Source of the DNA: JAGWBD01 sp965197455 | GTDB taxonomy: Bacteria > Chloroflexota > Anaerolineae > Aggregatilineales > Phototrophicaceae | Length of the DNA: 64,000 nucleotides | Direction: 5' to 3' | Assembly: GCA_965197455.1 (NCBI GenBank) | Contig: OZ240208.1 | Coordinates: forward strand, 1,240,001 to 1,304,000 | In this document: in pieces, positions 12,301 to 20,213 of the stretch | Position numbering within the stretch: position 1 is the stretch's first letter | Layout of the letters: every line of letters starts with the position of its first letter | Program-made: the position numbers and the translations under genes | Notes under the pieces: generated by a model | What the model was told of the DNA's origin: nothing | The model's input: only the letters and a program-made list of their open reading frames with translations | Database searches by the model: none

Positions 12301-14547
12301 CCCCAGCTCAAAGCTTTCGACGAACTGCGCCGCCAGCTCAAAGCCCAGTTCGCCGGCAAAAAGCGCTTCGTAGTAACGGGTGGTCAACGGCCAGCGCAAT
12401 GGATTGCGCGTCTTGGTGTCGTAAAAACGATTGCTGCTGATGGTCAGGTAATCACTGTTGTGCAGGGCGCCAATCAGCCGTTCCCGCAACAGCTCGTCGT
12501 CCTCACCGGACAGCCCGACTTCAATGCCGAGCACCAGCCCGTTCCAGGCGTTGCGGCCGTTGCAGTTGCGCGCATTCAATAGCCCCGGCGGCGGATCGTC
12601 CGTCAGCGTGACGCCGGTTGGCAGCGTGCAGACCAGGTAGGGAACTGCATCGTCCCAGACTCCCTCCTGCGCGACCACCGAGCCGCCGGTCACCACCGGT
12701 CCGCCTGCCTCTACCTCAAAGGTGAACAGCAGCTCCTGCCCGGCCTTGAGTTCCAGCTCCGGCTGCAGCAGCAGTTCATGTGCATCGCCGACGGCATGGC
12801 TGGACAGCGCCAGGTCTTCACTGAGTTGAGCCTCGGCCAGAAAAGCGCCGCTGTTGGCGTCCGACAGCATAATGCGCAGGGTTTCAACGTCCCTGTCCGC
12901 CAGGGGATCGCCAAGATGCGGGATGAACACCTTGCTGATGCGGCCGTCGGCCGGGACACGCAGATACTGGCTGAAGGTCTGCCCCGTCTCGTGCCTGCTG
13001 GCCCTGGCGACGAGCTCGCCACGATCGCCGCGGTTGGCCACCGCTATGTTGATGAGCGGCGGATCCCCGACCGCGTCCTCCAGCTGCAGGGCAAAGTCGC
13101 CCGGCACGCGCTCCCAGAACCAGTGGCTGGCCTGTACCCGCGTCAGCTGGTGACGATAGATATTGCTGAACATGGCCGCCCACAGGCCGCTGCAACCCAG
13201 AACGATAATCGTCGCTGCCAGCGCCAGGCTGCGCTGCCTGACACCCGCGCCGACCCTGCACCACAGTGAACGCAAGCCCCAGGCTGCCAGCAGGGTCAGA
13301 GCCGGATAAAGCGGCAGGAAATAGCGCATGCTCGCCACCCAGCCGCCGCCGATCAGCCCGAAATAACCGAGCACCCAAAGCACTGGCAGCAAATTGCGCA
13401 AGGCTTCCGGGCGTCGCTGCAACAACCGTGCCGCAGCCCAAAACGTCCCCGCCACTGCCGCCAGGCCGAGCGCCGGCCCCAGACCCCATAGCAGAATGTT
13501 GTTCAGCGGAAACAGCCAGGGCGCGCGCCCCAGCCATTGCCAGTTCGGTGGGAAGTCCACATGGCCGCTGACCAGATTGCGCGCCGTTCCGATGTCCTCA
13601 AGCCAGCGTGGATTGGGCAGTAAATCGAAGAATCCCGGGCCGCTGAAAGCGTAGGGATTGAGCAGTCGGAAGATCAGCAGGGTCAGGCCGCCGGCCAGCA
13701 GCAGTCCGACGCCGTCCCTGCGAAAATTCGAATGTAATGAAGCGCGTCCCTGCAACATGGCCAGGGTGCGCGGCGCGGCTGCCAGCACGATGAGGCCGGC
13801 CAAAGGAGCGACATTGATGCGGCTGGCCAGCGCGCAACCACAGGCCAGGCCGAAGAGCGCGTAACCAGCCAGGCCTCCACGCTGCTGCACGCGCGCAGCG
13901 AAAAGCAGGCCCAGCGCGCAGAACAAATTGGTGATGGCATCCACGGTGCCGAAGTGCGCCTGCTGGATGGACAGGACTGTCACCGTGTATAGCGCGGCCG
14001 CCAGCAGCGCCGTGCGGCGGTCGTACAGGACTGCGCCAGTGAGGAAGACGATGAGGATGACGGCCGTCTCCGCCAGCGCGGAGAGACTGCGCCAGACCAG
14101 GTGCAGGCCAAAGAAGCCGCGCAGTGTGGAATCTCCGTTCAACTGCGCCAGCAACTCACCCGCTGCACGCGCCGCAAACAGGGGCAGTGTGCCGTAAACG
14201 TAGTCGCCCTTGCCCACATTGTGCGGGTTCAGCGTGGAGCAGTCCGTGTCGAAGTAGGGAGCAGCACCATTCTTGGCCGGATAGCGTTCCTGGCAGCGGG
14301 CAAGCTGCGCGTTGCGCGCATCTTCGTTTCCTTCCGAGGGGCGCAGACCGCCGCCGATGGATGAGGCGACATCCGTCAGGAAGCGTTCGTCCGGATGCAG
14401 AAAGGTGAAGTCGTCCCAGTTGAGTCCGGTATAACGCAGCCAGCCTCCCGCCAAAAGCAGGCACAGCAGCAGCGCGCCCGTCAGCACGTCCTTGCGCGAG
14501 ACCGTCCTGTTCAGGATGGAGGCCTTCCTGCTTTCTGCCAATGGCAC
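9352..14547 (-). CDS. giant fusion: GT39-like domain + DUF2298/YYY domain
   Basis: A 1731-residue protein with two polytopic halves. Residues about 20-480 look like a PMT/GT39 glycosyltransferase, with the acidic loop motif FLHPDERF (Asp53-Glu54). Residues about 480-880 are mostly soluble and beta-rich and probably extracytoplasmic. From about 890 a second polytopic half follows with GGEKPMDFAYF, FPPYDPW and NYYYFGYVLV (near 1045), the TIGR03662 signature, and it aligns by eye with the protein encoded just downstream. One polypeptide therefore joins the two families that usually sit in neighbouring genes. The start is GTG; Shine-Dalgarno weak. The stop overlaps the next gene by 4 nt (GTGA). 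Confidence 0.8.
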   Translation of the reverse strand: MPLAESRKASILNRTVSRKDVLTGALLLCLLLAGGWLRYTGLNWDDFTFLHPDERFLTDVASSIGGGLRPSEGNEDARNAQLARCQERYPAKNGAAPYFDTDCSTLNPHNVGKGDYVYGTLPLFAARAAGELLAQLNGDSTLRGFFGLHLVWRSLSALAETAVILIVFLTGAVLYDRRTALLAAALYTVTVLSIQQAHFGTVDAITNLFCALGLLFAARVQQRGGLAGYALFGLACGCALASRINVAPLAGLIVLAAAPRTLAMLQGRASLHSNFRRDGVGLLLAGGLTLLIFRLLNPYAFSGPGFFDLLPNPRWLEDIGTARNLVSGHVDFPPNWQWLGRAPWLFPLNNILLWGLGPALGLAAVAGTFWAAARLLQRRPEALRNLLPVLWVLGYFGLIGGGWVASMRYFLPLYPALTLLAAWGLRSLWCRVGAGVRQRSLALAATIIVLGCSGLWAAMFSNIYRHQLTRVQASHWFWERVPGDFALQLEDAVGDPPLINIAVANRGDRGELVARASRHETGQTFSQYLRVPADGRISKVFIPHLGDPLADRDVETLRIMLSDANSGAFLAEAQLSEDLALSSHAVGDAHELLLQPELELKAGQELLFTFEVEAGGPVVTGGSVVAQEGVWDDAVPYLVCTLPTGVTLTDDPPPGLLNARNCNGRNAWNGLVLGIEVGLSGEDDELLRERLIGALHNSDYLTISSNRFYDTKTRNPLRWPLTTRYYEALFAGELGFELAAQFVESFELGPLRVSDQHLPVYNSPGWLNEFEVEEAFHVYDHPAVFVFAKRPDYNPGATEALLREPPLNTLSARSSSPVAECPALIRTPGGGDCDTALVDTLRRDSLTAAASPAWLLLDAERQSLQTEGGGWSERFDSDSPLNRVPGLTVAGWWLALTGFGLAVWPWLYLLFPGLRDRGYCSARLAGLLLIAWLAWAGSSAGLTLWSGGGISLLLLLMLTSGLLLLRRRNSGMRSWLRANWRRLFAFEALLLLLFLGFLVVRMSNPDLWHTHFGGEKPMDFAYFNAVLRSTTFPPYDPWYAGGYLNYYYFGYVLVGAPVLLTGIQPAVAYNLIVPTLFALTGMGAFAVAYNLVQRRRDSDGQPGTRGRASPWVAGCAALLLAVVLGNLDTLRVLGNGLASLGGHVQPQGLADYLVEEFTLENGMVPLAIERQDLLERAQENHLPDRLRYEFHNSRSLWTGLLGGIALWRAGEPLPLASHRWYWAPTRVISEIPGVGGNAITEMPWFTFLYGDLHAHMIAMPLQLFVMLFVLHELLIVGREQRSARLRWLALALGALAAGILRATNTWDWPTFTLLGVAGLGWAWWLTWRQVTLRSLWALLLRGGGFLLAGVLFALPYTFWYASGYNSIQLWQGGRTPLWAWLDIHGLFVFLLMSLLLWDTARWFRSTPVRQLRGQGRLLGWLGLTLLLVTGLAIVLALAGWQVALPVLPLLLWSAILILRPGQTRALQLALGLAALALALTLGVEFLVLEGDIGRQNTVFKFYIQAWLLLSVAGGVAFAWLLAGLPRWPGLLRLGWALPGALLLFSATLYPLMSAPARALDRMAPAVGTTLDGMAFMREASLHENGVTLQLADDYAVIRWLQEEVEGAPVILEAQGWREYLWSGRVSIYTGLPTLLGWRHHQTQQRTLPQQSLFINQRRANINGLYSTSDRDLAWQMLRFYDVRYVIVGGLERAWYPATGLAKFEDMVGQGRLTQVFQQGAATIYEVNGAAA

Positions 14548-14583
14548 TCTGACTGGCGCATTCTACCTGAAGGGTCGACGATG

Positions 14584-16926
14584 TCAGGTGCCCTCATCCA
14601 CAAGCTGCCGCAGGGTTGCCTCTCCCGCCGACGCTACCTGGTACAGCAGGAACTCGTGACGCGCCAGCTCGCTGCGGCGCAACTGCAACTGCCCGTTCGG
14701 GAACCAGGCTCGCAGGCGTGTGACCGCCAGTTCGTCTTCCGGTGAGAGTAAAAACAGCAGGCCACGGTCCGGGTCCAGACGATACGCACCTTCCCGTTTC
14801 AGCGCCCTGCCCAGAAAATAGGGGATGTGTTCAATGTCGAGCGCAGCGTTGGGCCACTCCTGCAGGCCAGCCTCTATCCCGACCGCGCGGTGATCCCACC
14901 AGTGTGGCCAGCCGACCATAAAAGCGTTGCCAGGCGCATCAGTCACTGCGACAAAGGCCGACAATACCTGCCCGGCGGTTGAATACGGAAAGGTGGCCTG
15001 CTCCCAGGAGTGCAGGTTTTCGACGAAATAGCGCTTGTAACACTCGCTCATCGCGCCGGTCAACACCACGAGCACCAGCCCCGCCGCGCACAGCCGTCCC
15101 AAACGTCCGCGCAGCTGCTGCCGCAGCAGACCAGCCAGCTGTGCCAGTGGCAGGGCCGCAATCAGAAACACGGCCGGGATTGCTCCGCTGGTCCGGGTAT
15201 GGCTGGGATTTTCGACCGGAAAGGCCAGTGCAAGCACCGAGGGCAACAGCATAATGAACAGCGAAACAGGCAACAACAGCTCCAGTACGCTGCGTCTGCG
15301 CTGGATGCGCCGGGCCCAGGCGCCCAGCCCCAGGATGAACAGCGCGCCCGTCCAGGGATCAAGCGCAGGTTTGTTCGGCGCGCCACTGATCCACGCCACA
15401 TCCCCCTTCCAGTTAAACATCAACAGCGCATTGCGCAGGTTCACGGCCAGCTGGGCCAGTTCGTCGGAGACTGCTGCCAGTTGGGCCTCAAGGCCGCTGA
15501 CTGTATCGCTTGCGAGTGCCGCGTCCCCCAGTACACGACTGGTGGTACGGCGCCAGAAGTCCTGCGGATATTCAAGGGCGTAGCCTGCCAGCGGGACGAA
15601 GGCGACCAGCGCGATGAGCACCAGGGCGGCGAAGTTGCATAGCAGCGCCAGGCGCAGTCCACTGGCGCGCCAGATCAGGATCAGCCCCGCGCCCGTCACC
15701 ACCACCAGCGGCAACATGCGCGCCGCCTGATAGGTGTAGAGGCCGAAGCCGATGACCAGCCCGGCAGCCAGAAAGTCGCGGCGGCGGTTGTGCCGCAGGG
15801 CGCGCCACAGAATCAGCAGCAGCAGGGCCGCTACAGAGGTGGTGAGGACGATGCGCAGACCCATACGGCTGAGCAGGATATGCCAGTAGCCGACCGCAAC
15901 CAGCGCGCCCATTATCAGACCAACAAGGCGACCCTCTCGACCGCCAATGAGTGTGCGTCCGGTAAGGGTCAGCAAGAGCACGGCGACGACGCCTTCCAGC
16001 GCCGTCAGCAGCTTCAGGGTGTAAAAGTTGAAGCCCAGGCCGGGCAGCTGCGCCAGCAGGGCCATGGCGTACATTTGCAGGGGCTCGCGACCGCCAATGT
16101 TGGCGAAGAAGACATTGTGCTCGCCCCTGCTGACGCGCCAGGCGTCCCTGATTTTCTCGACATGGTCGCTGCTCATCTCCGGCATGACCGTGTCCAGCTG
16201 CCACAGGCGCAGTCCGGCGGCCAGTACCAGGATTAACCCCAGGGCCAGCGTTTCGCGGCGACTCCAGCGCGCCCGTTCCAGCCACAATGGCAGTCCGCGC
16301 CACCAGGCGCGCAGGTCAAGGCTGCCGGGCGTCAGCGCGCGCAACCACAGCAGGACGCTCGCCAGCCATGCGCCCAGGCCAATCAAGGTGAAGCTGTTGT
16401 GTGCCGTGAAGCGCCAGGCCAGCCAGCAGCACAGCACGCCGGCAAACGCGGCCAGCAGCCTTTGTCCGCGCTTGCCAGGCGCAGCGACAGGACTTGCTGC
16501 ATGCGGCAAATTTCGCTCGCGCGTCAGGTGTCGCGGCCAGGGGTAGAACGCGTCCGCCAGCACCCAGAGCGCCAGCGCCGGCAACAGGAACAGCGCGCCG
16601 CGGGCCAGCAGTTCGCTGTCCCGGCGCGCGGATTCCGGGACCAGAATATGGCTGCCCCACAGGGCCAGAATCAGGGCCAGCAAGCGCAACCCCAGGCTCC
16701 CGGCGGCGGCAGCGGTACGCGCTGTCCCTGAAGGCACAGCAGCCGCTGGCTTGCCCTGCTGCAACGTAACCCGCTCCAGCCGAGCCGCATCCACTGGCTC
16801 CGCGCGAAGTATCCTGCGCAGGTCACTCAGGGTATGTCGCGGCTGCCGCAGCAAGCGTCCGCAGAGTTGCGCCAGCGTCAATGCTTCAAGTGGCGCGCCG
16901 TCCCGGGAGCCGCTTTCTTCAGTCAC
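14584..16926 (-). CDS. GT39-like membrane glycosyltransferase
   Basis: A 780-residue polytopic protein. After an N-terminal cytoplasmic stretch of about 70 residues and several membrane segments comes LWQLDTVMPEMSSDHVEKI, with an acidic loop at the GT39 catalytic position. Next are FFANIGGREPLQMY, then the hydrophobic core and a C-terminal soluble domain. This resembles bacterial GT39/ArnT-type enzymes that use polyprenyl-phosphate sugars. The start is GTG, sharing its first G with the TAG stop of the methyltransferase gene (TAGTG). A 36-nt gap separates it from the next gene, the only gap in this part of the block. Substrate unknown. Confidence 0.75.
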   Translation of the reverse strand: MTEESGSRDGAPLEALTLAQLCGRLLRQPRHTLSDLRRILRAEPVDAARLERVTLQQGKPAAAVPSGTARTAAAAGSLGLRLLALILALWGSHILVPESARRDSELLARGALFLLPALALWVLADAFYPWPRHLTRERNLPHAASPVAAPGKRGQRLLAAFAGVLCCWLAWRFTAHNSFTLIGLGAWLASVLLWLRALTPGSLDLRAWWRGLPLWLERARWSRRETLALGLILVLAAGLRLWQLDTVMPEMSSDHVEKIRDAWRVSRGEHNVFFANIGGREPLQMYAMALLAQLPGLGFNFYTLKLLTALEGVVAVLLLTLTGRTLIGGREGRLVGLIMGALVAVGYWHILLSRMGLRIVLTTSVAALLLLILWRALRHNRRRDFLAAGLVIGFGLYTYQAARMLPLVVVTGAGLILIWRASGLRLALLCNFAALVLIALVAFVPLAGYALEYPQDFWRRTTSRVLGDAALASDTVSGLEAQLAAVSDELAQLAVNLRNALLMFNWKGDVAWISGAPNKPALDPWTGALFILGLGAWARRIQRRRSVLELLLPVSLFIMLLPSVLALAFPVENPSHTRTSGAIPAVFLIAALPLAQLAGLLRQQLRGRLGRLCAAGLVLVVLTGAMSECYKRYFVENLHSWEQATFPYSTAGQVLSAFVAVTDAPGNAFMVGWPHWWDHRAVGIEAGLQEWPNAALDIEHIPYFLGRALKREGAYRLDPDRGLLFLLSPEDELAVTRLRAWFPNGQLQLRRSELARHEFLLYQVASAGEATLRQLVDEGT

Positions 16927-17798
16927 TATGGCTTGATCGCCTTGATGGCCAGATTAACAGTAGCACGGCCTGGTGGTTCGTCGGGAAGATTATGACGATC
17001 GCACCACTCCAGCAGCCGTATCGCCAGGTGCAGGGGATTGAGCGGACCGCCGTCCACGCGCGCGAAGCGACTGCGGTCAGCCACATCGGCCAGCGCCTGT
17101 GGCAGCAGTCCGGATTCCAGCAAGGGCTTGCCCAGGCCATAGACCAGATTGTGGCTGAAGGGGAAGGCATGATGCGTGAAGGCCCGCTCGGCCTCTATTT
17201 GAAATCCGGCTGTCAGCACCCGTTCGTGCAGTTGAGCGTGCGTGTACAGGCGCAGGTGGTTGGCCCAGATTCCGGCCAGCGGGCCACGCCGGATGCGCGT
17301 GTTGAACAACGTTTCCAGAGTTTTGTTGACCGGGTCCCAGGCGAATGGATAGTTCGCATGAGGCACCGTAATGGCCGTGACACCTCCCGGCTTAAGCACG
17401 CGCAGACACTCACGCAGGACGGCGGCATCGTCCTCCACATGCTCCAGCAGCTCGGTAAGGATGATGGCGTCGAAGCTGTTGGATGCCCAGGGCAGCGCGC
17501 TGGCGTCGACGCAACCCAGCAACAAGCGGGGCACGTGACCGACCGTGCGCTGCGCCTGCAGCAGCACGCTCCAGTCAAGGTCCATGCCTGCCAGGTAGCA
17601 GTCGCTAACGAAACGCAACATGTTCAGGTAGAAGCCACGGCCACAGGCCAGATCAAGAACCAGGCTGCTCTCATGCAGGGGAAGCCACTCAAACACCGTA
17701 CGCGCACGCATCCGGAAGGACATGTCCGCCTCGTTGCGGAGCATCCGGTCAATTGTGACTGGATCAATCCCTGGCATGCTGGTGGAAGAGGCGTTCAT
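16926..17798 (-). CDS. class I SAM-dependent methyltransferase
   Basis: About 290 residues from the ATG at 17798. Motif I is LVLDLACGRGFYLNMLR, followed by an acidic residue pair in GMDLDWS. DAIILTELLEHVEDD is the post-I/motif II region, and ECLRVLKPGGVTAITVP is the typical motif III of the Methyltransf_11 family. It should methylate a small molecule or sugar; its place between a GT4 glycosyltransferase and a GT39 protein suggests O-methylation of a glycan or its carrier. The frame stays open upstream to 17897, but 17798 is preferred because it gives a modest 35-nt overlap with the preceding gene. A second ATG at 17777 is possible. Confidence 0.85.
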   Translation of the reverse strand: MNASSTSMPGIDPVTIDRMLRNEADMSFRMRARTVFEWLPLHESSLVLDLACGRGFYLNMLRFVSDCYLAGMDLDWSVLLQAQRTVGHVPRLLLGCVDASALPWASNSFDAIILTELLEHVEDDAAVLRECLRVLKPGGVTAITVPHANYPFAWDPVNKTLETLFNTRIRRGPLAGIWANHLRLYTHAQLHERVLTAGFQIEAERAFTHHAFPFSHNLVYGLGKPLLESGLLPQALADVADRSRFARVDGGPLNPLHLAIRLLEWCDRHNLPDEPPGRATVNLAIKAIKP

Positions 17799-18963
17799 AA
17801 TGATCCACAGTGTCCTGGAAACTGAAATCCTGCTCGATTTGCATGCGCGAACGCTGATAACGGGCCGGCTCACACAGCACGGCCACGAGCGCTTCACCCA
17901 GCGAACGCCAGTCGCCGACGCGGGCCAGGCGGCCCATGCCGGTCACGCGGACGGGGACACGGCCGCCAGGCGTATCCGTCATGACCACCGGCGTGCCACA
18001 CAGCATGGCCTCGACCTGCACCAGCGCAAAGCACTCCGAGTCGCTGGACAGGGCCAGCACGTCACAGGCCGCATAGAAGTCCGCCATGGCCTGCATGCCG
18101 TCCAGCACGCCCAGAAAGACGATGCGGTCGCGCCAGCGCTGCAAGAGCTCCGCGTGGCGCTCGCGGTAGTTCTCGTAGGCGATGTCGTATTGTCCGGCGA
18201 AGACCACGCGCGCCTGCGGGAACGCAACAGTGACGACTTCAAGCGCGCGCAGCAACAAATCAGGACGCTTCTCCTGGACGAAGCGGCCGGCAAAACCAAT
18301 CAGCGGCCCACCTTCAGGTGACCAGGCTGCGCGCAGTTCGGCCGCGCGCTGCGGATCAGGTGCCGGCATGCGAATCGGCGGCGCGATCACCTGGACTTTC
18401 TGGCGGAATGGGGCCAGCCAGCTCGAGTGATCTGCATAGTCCTCGCTGTAGGCGACGAGCCGGGCGGCGCGGCGCGCCAGCACGGAATAAAAGTTAAACA
18501 TCAGACTGCTGATGATCCGGTTGCGCGGAGTCGCCGGCAGAATGAGATCGCCGTGATGCGTCGCTATGATCGCGCGCCCGCTCAACCTGGAAACCAGAGC
18601 CAGCGGCAGGGTCTCCAGCATGGGCAGATTGGCCCAGAGAACGTCGTGCTGCAACGCCAGCGCAAGCGCTGCCCAGGGCCAGGCCGGCATCAACATGCCG
18701 CGGCTAATCGTGAAGGGCAGCGTCCACAGGCGCACAATGCGCACCCCGTTGTGCATCTTCTCGTCGCGCGGCAGTGAACTATCGTAGCGCGCAGTCAGGA
18801 CGGTGACCTCGTGTCCGCGACGCGCCAGCTCCTCGGCGACGCGTTGCACGTAGATGGTCAGACCCGTGGGGTGCGGATGATAGTAAAGCAGGGAAACCAG
18901 AATCTTCAGTTTGCGCGAACTGGTACCGGTCTGGCTACTCACGGCGAACCCTGAAATCGGCAA
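17764..18963 (-). CDS. glycosyltransferase family 4
   Basis: A 399-residue GT-B glycosyltransferase. The N-terminal domain has the loop HPTGLTIYVQRVAEELARRG and VTVLTARY. The C-terminal nucleotide-sugar domain has LIGFAGRFVQEKRPDLLLRA and the ECFALVQVEAMLCGTPVV motif, in which the two Glu of EX7E are conserved. Such enzymes transfer a sugar from a nucleotide donor to a lipid-linked or growing glycan on the cytoplasmic face. A GTG at 18942, inside an 8-nt overlap with the preceding stop, is an equally good start; the ATG at 18963 is kept here. It is the second gene of the glycan operon. Confidence 0.9.
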   Translation of the reverse strand: MPISGFAVSSQTGTSSRKLKILVSLLYYHPHPTGLTIYVQRVAEELARRGHEVTVLTARYDSSLPRDEKMHNGVRIVRLWTLPFTISRGMLMPAWPWAALALALQHDVLWANLPMLETLPLALVSRLSGRAIIATHHGDLILPATPRNRIISSLMFNFYSVLARRAARLVAYSEDYADHSSWLAPFRQKVQVIAPPIRMPAPDPQRAAELRAAWSPEGGPLIGFAGRFVQEKRPDLLLRALEVVTVAFPQARVVFAGQYDIAYENYRERHAELLQRWRDRIVFLGVLDGMQAMADFYAACDVLALSSDSECFALVQVEAMLCGTPVVMTDTPGGRVPVRVTGMGRLARVGDWRSLGEALVAVLCEPARYQRSRMQIEQDFSFQDTVDHYERLFHQHARD

Positions 18964-19939
18964 GGCTTCTGACCAGTTTTGACGGCGTCACATTTTCACG
19001 CAGCAGACCCAGAGTCCCGGTCAGGGCGTAAAGCAACAGATTTATCGCGTGCACTGTAATGGCCAGGGAAACGTTGGCTGCGTCAGTGGCCGCACCATAG
19101 CCGCCGGCAGCCAGCGCCAGCATGATTGCCCACTGATAGGTACCGATATTCAAGGGCACTGCGGGCACCGCAATCACCAGCGCCGCGGCCACGATGCTGA
19201 GCGCCGCAACCGCCAGATCAGCCCGTTCGTAAAACATCAGCATCAACAGATAGCTGGCAAAGAGTGACAGAACCCAGGCGACCAGGGTCAGGGAGAGCAC
19301 GCGCAGCAAGAGTTCGGGCCGCGTCAGGGGTTGCAAACCGTCCAGCAATGCCTCCAGCCAGGCATTCAGGGGCAATTTGCGCACCCGTTTCGGCCAGGGC
19401 ATGCGCAACAACGCCGCCAGCAGACGCCGCGCCAGGCCTCGATGCTGTGCCAGCATATACAGAACCAGCGCAGCTCCCAGCAACAGGGGAAACATCAATC
19501 TGGCTGCCGCCTGGTATTCCGAGCCTGCCCCAGGAATGATGCTCAGGGAAGCGGCCAGCAGCAACAGCACGGCCAGGGTGTCCAGCATGCGTTCCAGCAA
19601 TACGCTGCCCGCGGCCTGCAGCGACGAAATCTGCGGCCTGACCAGCCAGATGCGCGCCAGCTCGCCCATGCGCAGCGGCAGGAAGGCATTCGCCAGGTAG
19701 GCAATGTTGAGGATGTGAAAGGCGCGTGTTATATCAAGCGAATCGTCCAGCAAGGCGCGCCAGCGCAGGGCGCGTACCCCCTGCCCGACCAGCAACAGTA
19801 AAAAGGCCGGCAACAACCAGCCATACTGCGCCGTGCGCAGGGACGCTGCCAACTGCTCCAGATCCAGCTGCGTCACCAGGGCCGCGGTCGCCAGCACGCT
19901 GACCAGCAGTCCGGGCAAGCCAATCCGCCAGCGCTTCAC
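18935..19939 (-). CDS. lysylphosphatidylglycerol synthase TM region / UPF0104 family membrane protein (flippase-like)
   Basis: About 334 residues with some eight membrane segments. Residues in VGQGVRALRWRALL, NAFLPLRMGELARIWLV and VPAVPLNIGTYQWAIMLAL match the UPF0104/AglD-type membrane domain (PF03706), proposed to move lipid-linked sugars or to anchor glycosyltransferases. The frame is open to an ATG at 19987. The GTG at 19939 is chosen because GGAGGAG sits directly upstream (19942-19948), and the predicted promoter (19970-19997) would put the transcript start downstream of 19987. It is the first gene of the glycan operon. Confidence 0.8.
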   Translation of the reverse strand: MKRWRIGLPGLLVSVLATAALVTQLDLEQLAASLRTAQYGWLLPAFLLLLVGQGVRALRWRALLDDSLDITRAFHILNIAYLANAFLPLRMGELARIWLVRPQISSLQAAGSVLLERMLDTLAVLLLLAASLSIIPGAGSEYQAAARLMFPLLLGAALVLYMLAQHRGLARRLLAALLRMPWPKRVRKLPLNAWLEALLDGLQPLTRPELLLRVLSLTLVAWVLSLFASYLLMLMFYERADLAVAALSIVAAALVIAVPAVPLNIGTYQWAIMLALAAGGYGAATDAANVSLAITVHAINLLLYALTGTLGLLRENVTPSKLVRSLADFRVRRE

Positions 19940-19969
19940 TGCTCCTCCATTCCCTGCCGCACCGGCACC

Positions 19970-19997
19970 ATGGTACCTGTTCAGCATCGTAGTTCAA
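19970..19997 (-). promoter_or_regulatory. predicted sigma70-type promoter of the glycan operon
   Basis: Minus-strand TTGAAC (19992-19997) and TACCAT (19970-19975) with a 16-nt spacer. The predicted transcript start near 19963 leaves a short leader with GGAGGAG before the GTG at 19939. It lies back to back with the tRNA-Gly promoter. Confidence 0.5.
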
Positions 19998-20012
19998 TGC
20001 ACAGTCGCATCC

Positions 20013-20041
20013 TTGACAGCCTGCCACGCCAGGCCTATACT
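20013..20041 (+). promoter_or_regulatory. sigma70-type promoter of tRNA-Gly
   Basis: TTGACA (20013-20018), a 17-nt spacer and TATACT (20036-20041). Predicted transcription start is about 6 nt before the tRNA 5' end. Confidence 0.8.
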
Positions 20042-20053
20042 CTGGTCGCGGTC

Positions 20054-20126
20054 GCGGGTGTAGCTCAGTTGGTAGAGCACTTGCTTCCCAAGCAAGATGT
20101 CACGGGTTCGAGTCCCGTTACCCGCT
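20054..20126 (+). tRNA. tRNA-Gly (CCC anticodon)
   Basis: A 73-nt cloverleaf. The acceptor stem GCGGGTG pairs with TACCCGC. The D-arm is GCTC...GAGC. The anticodon stem CTTGC/GCAAG holds the loop TTCCCAA, anticodon CCC (reads GGG). The T-arm is ACGGG-TTCGAGT-CCCGT. The discriminator is T and the CCA tail is not encoded. Confidence 0.95.
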
Positions 20127-20133
20127 AATGGTG

Positions 20134-20165
20134 AAATGCGCCCGCCGCCCGTGGCGCGTTTTTCT
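20134..20165 (+). terminator. intrinsic terminator of tRNA-Gly
   Basis: Stem AAATGCGCC / GGCGCGTTT (one G-T pair) around a 10-nt loop, running into a T-rich tail. It starts 8 nt after the tRNA, so the tRNA is probably a single-gene transcript and L25 is read from run-through or its own promoter. Confidence 0.75.
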
Positions 20166-20213
20166 TGTGAACACCAGGCCGACCGGGCAGATTTGACGGA
20201 TAAGGAGATCACT

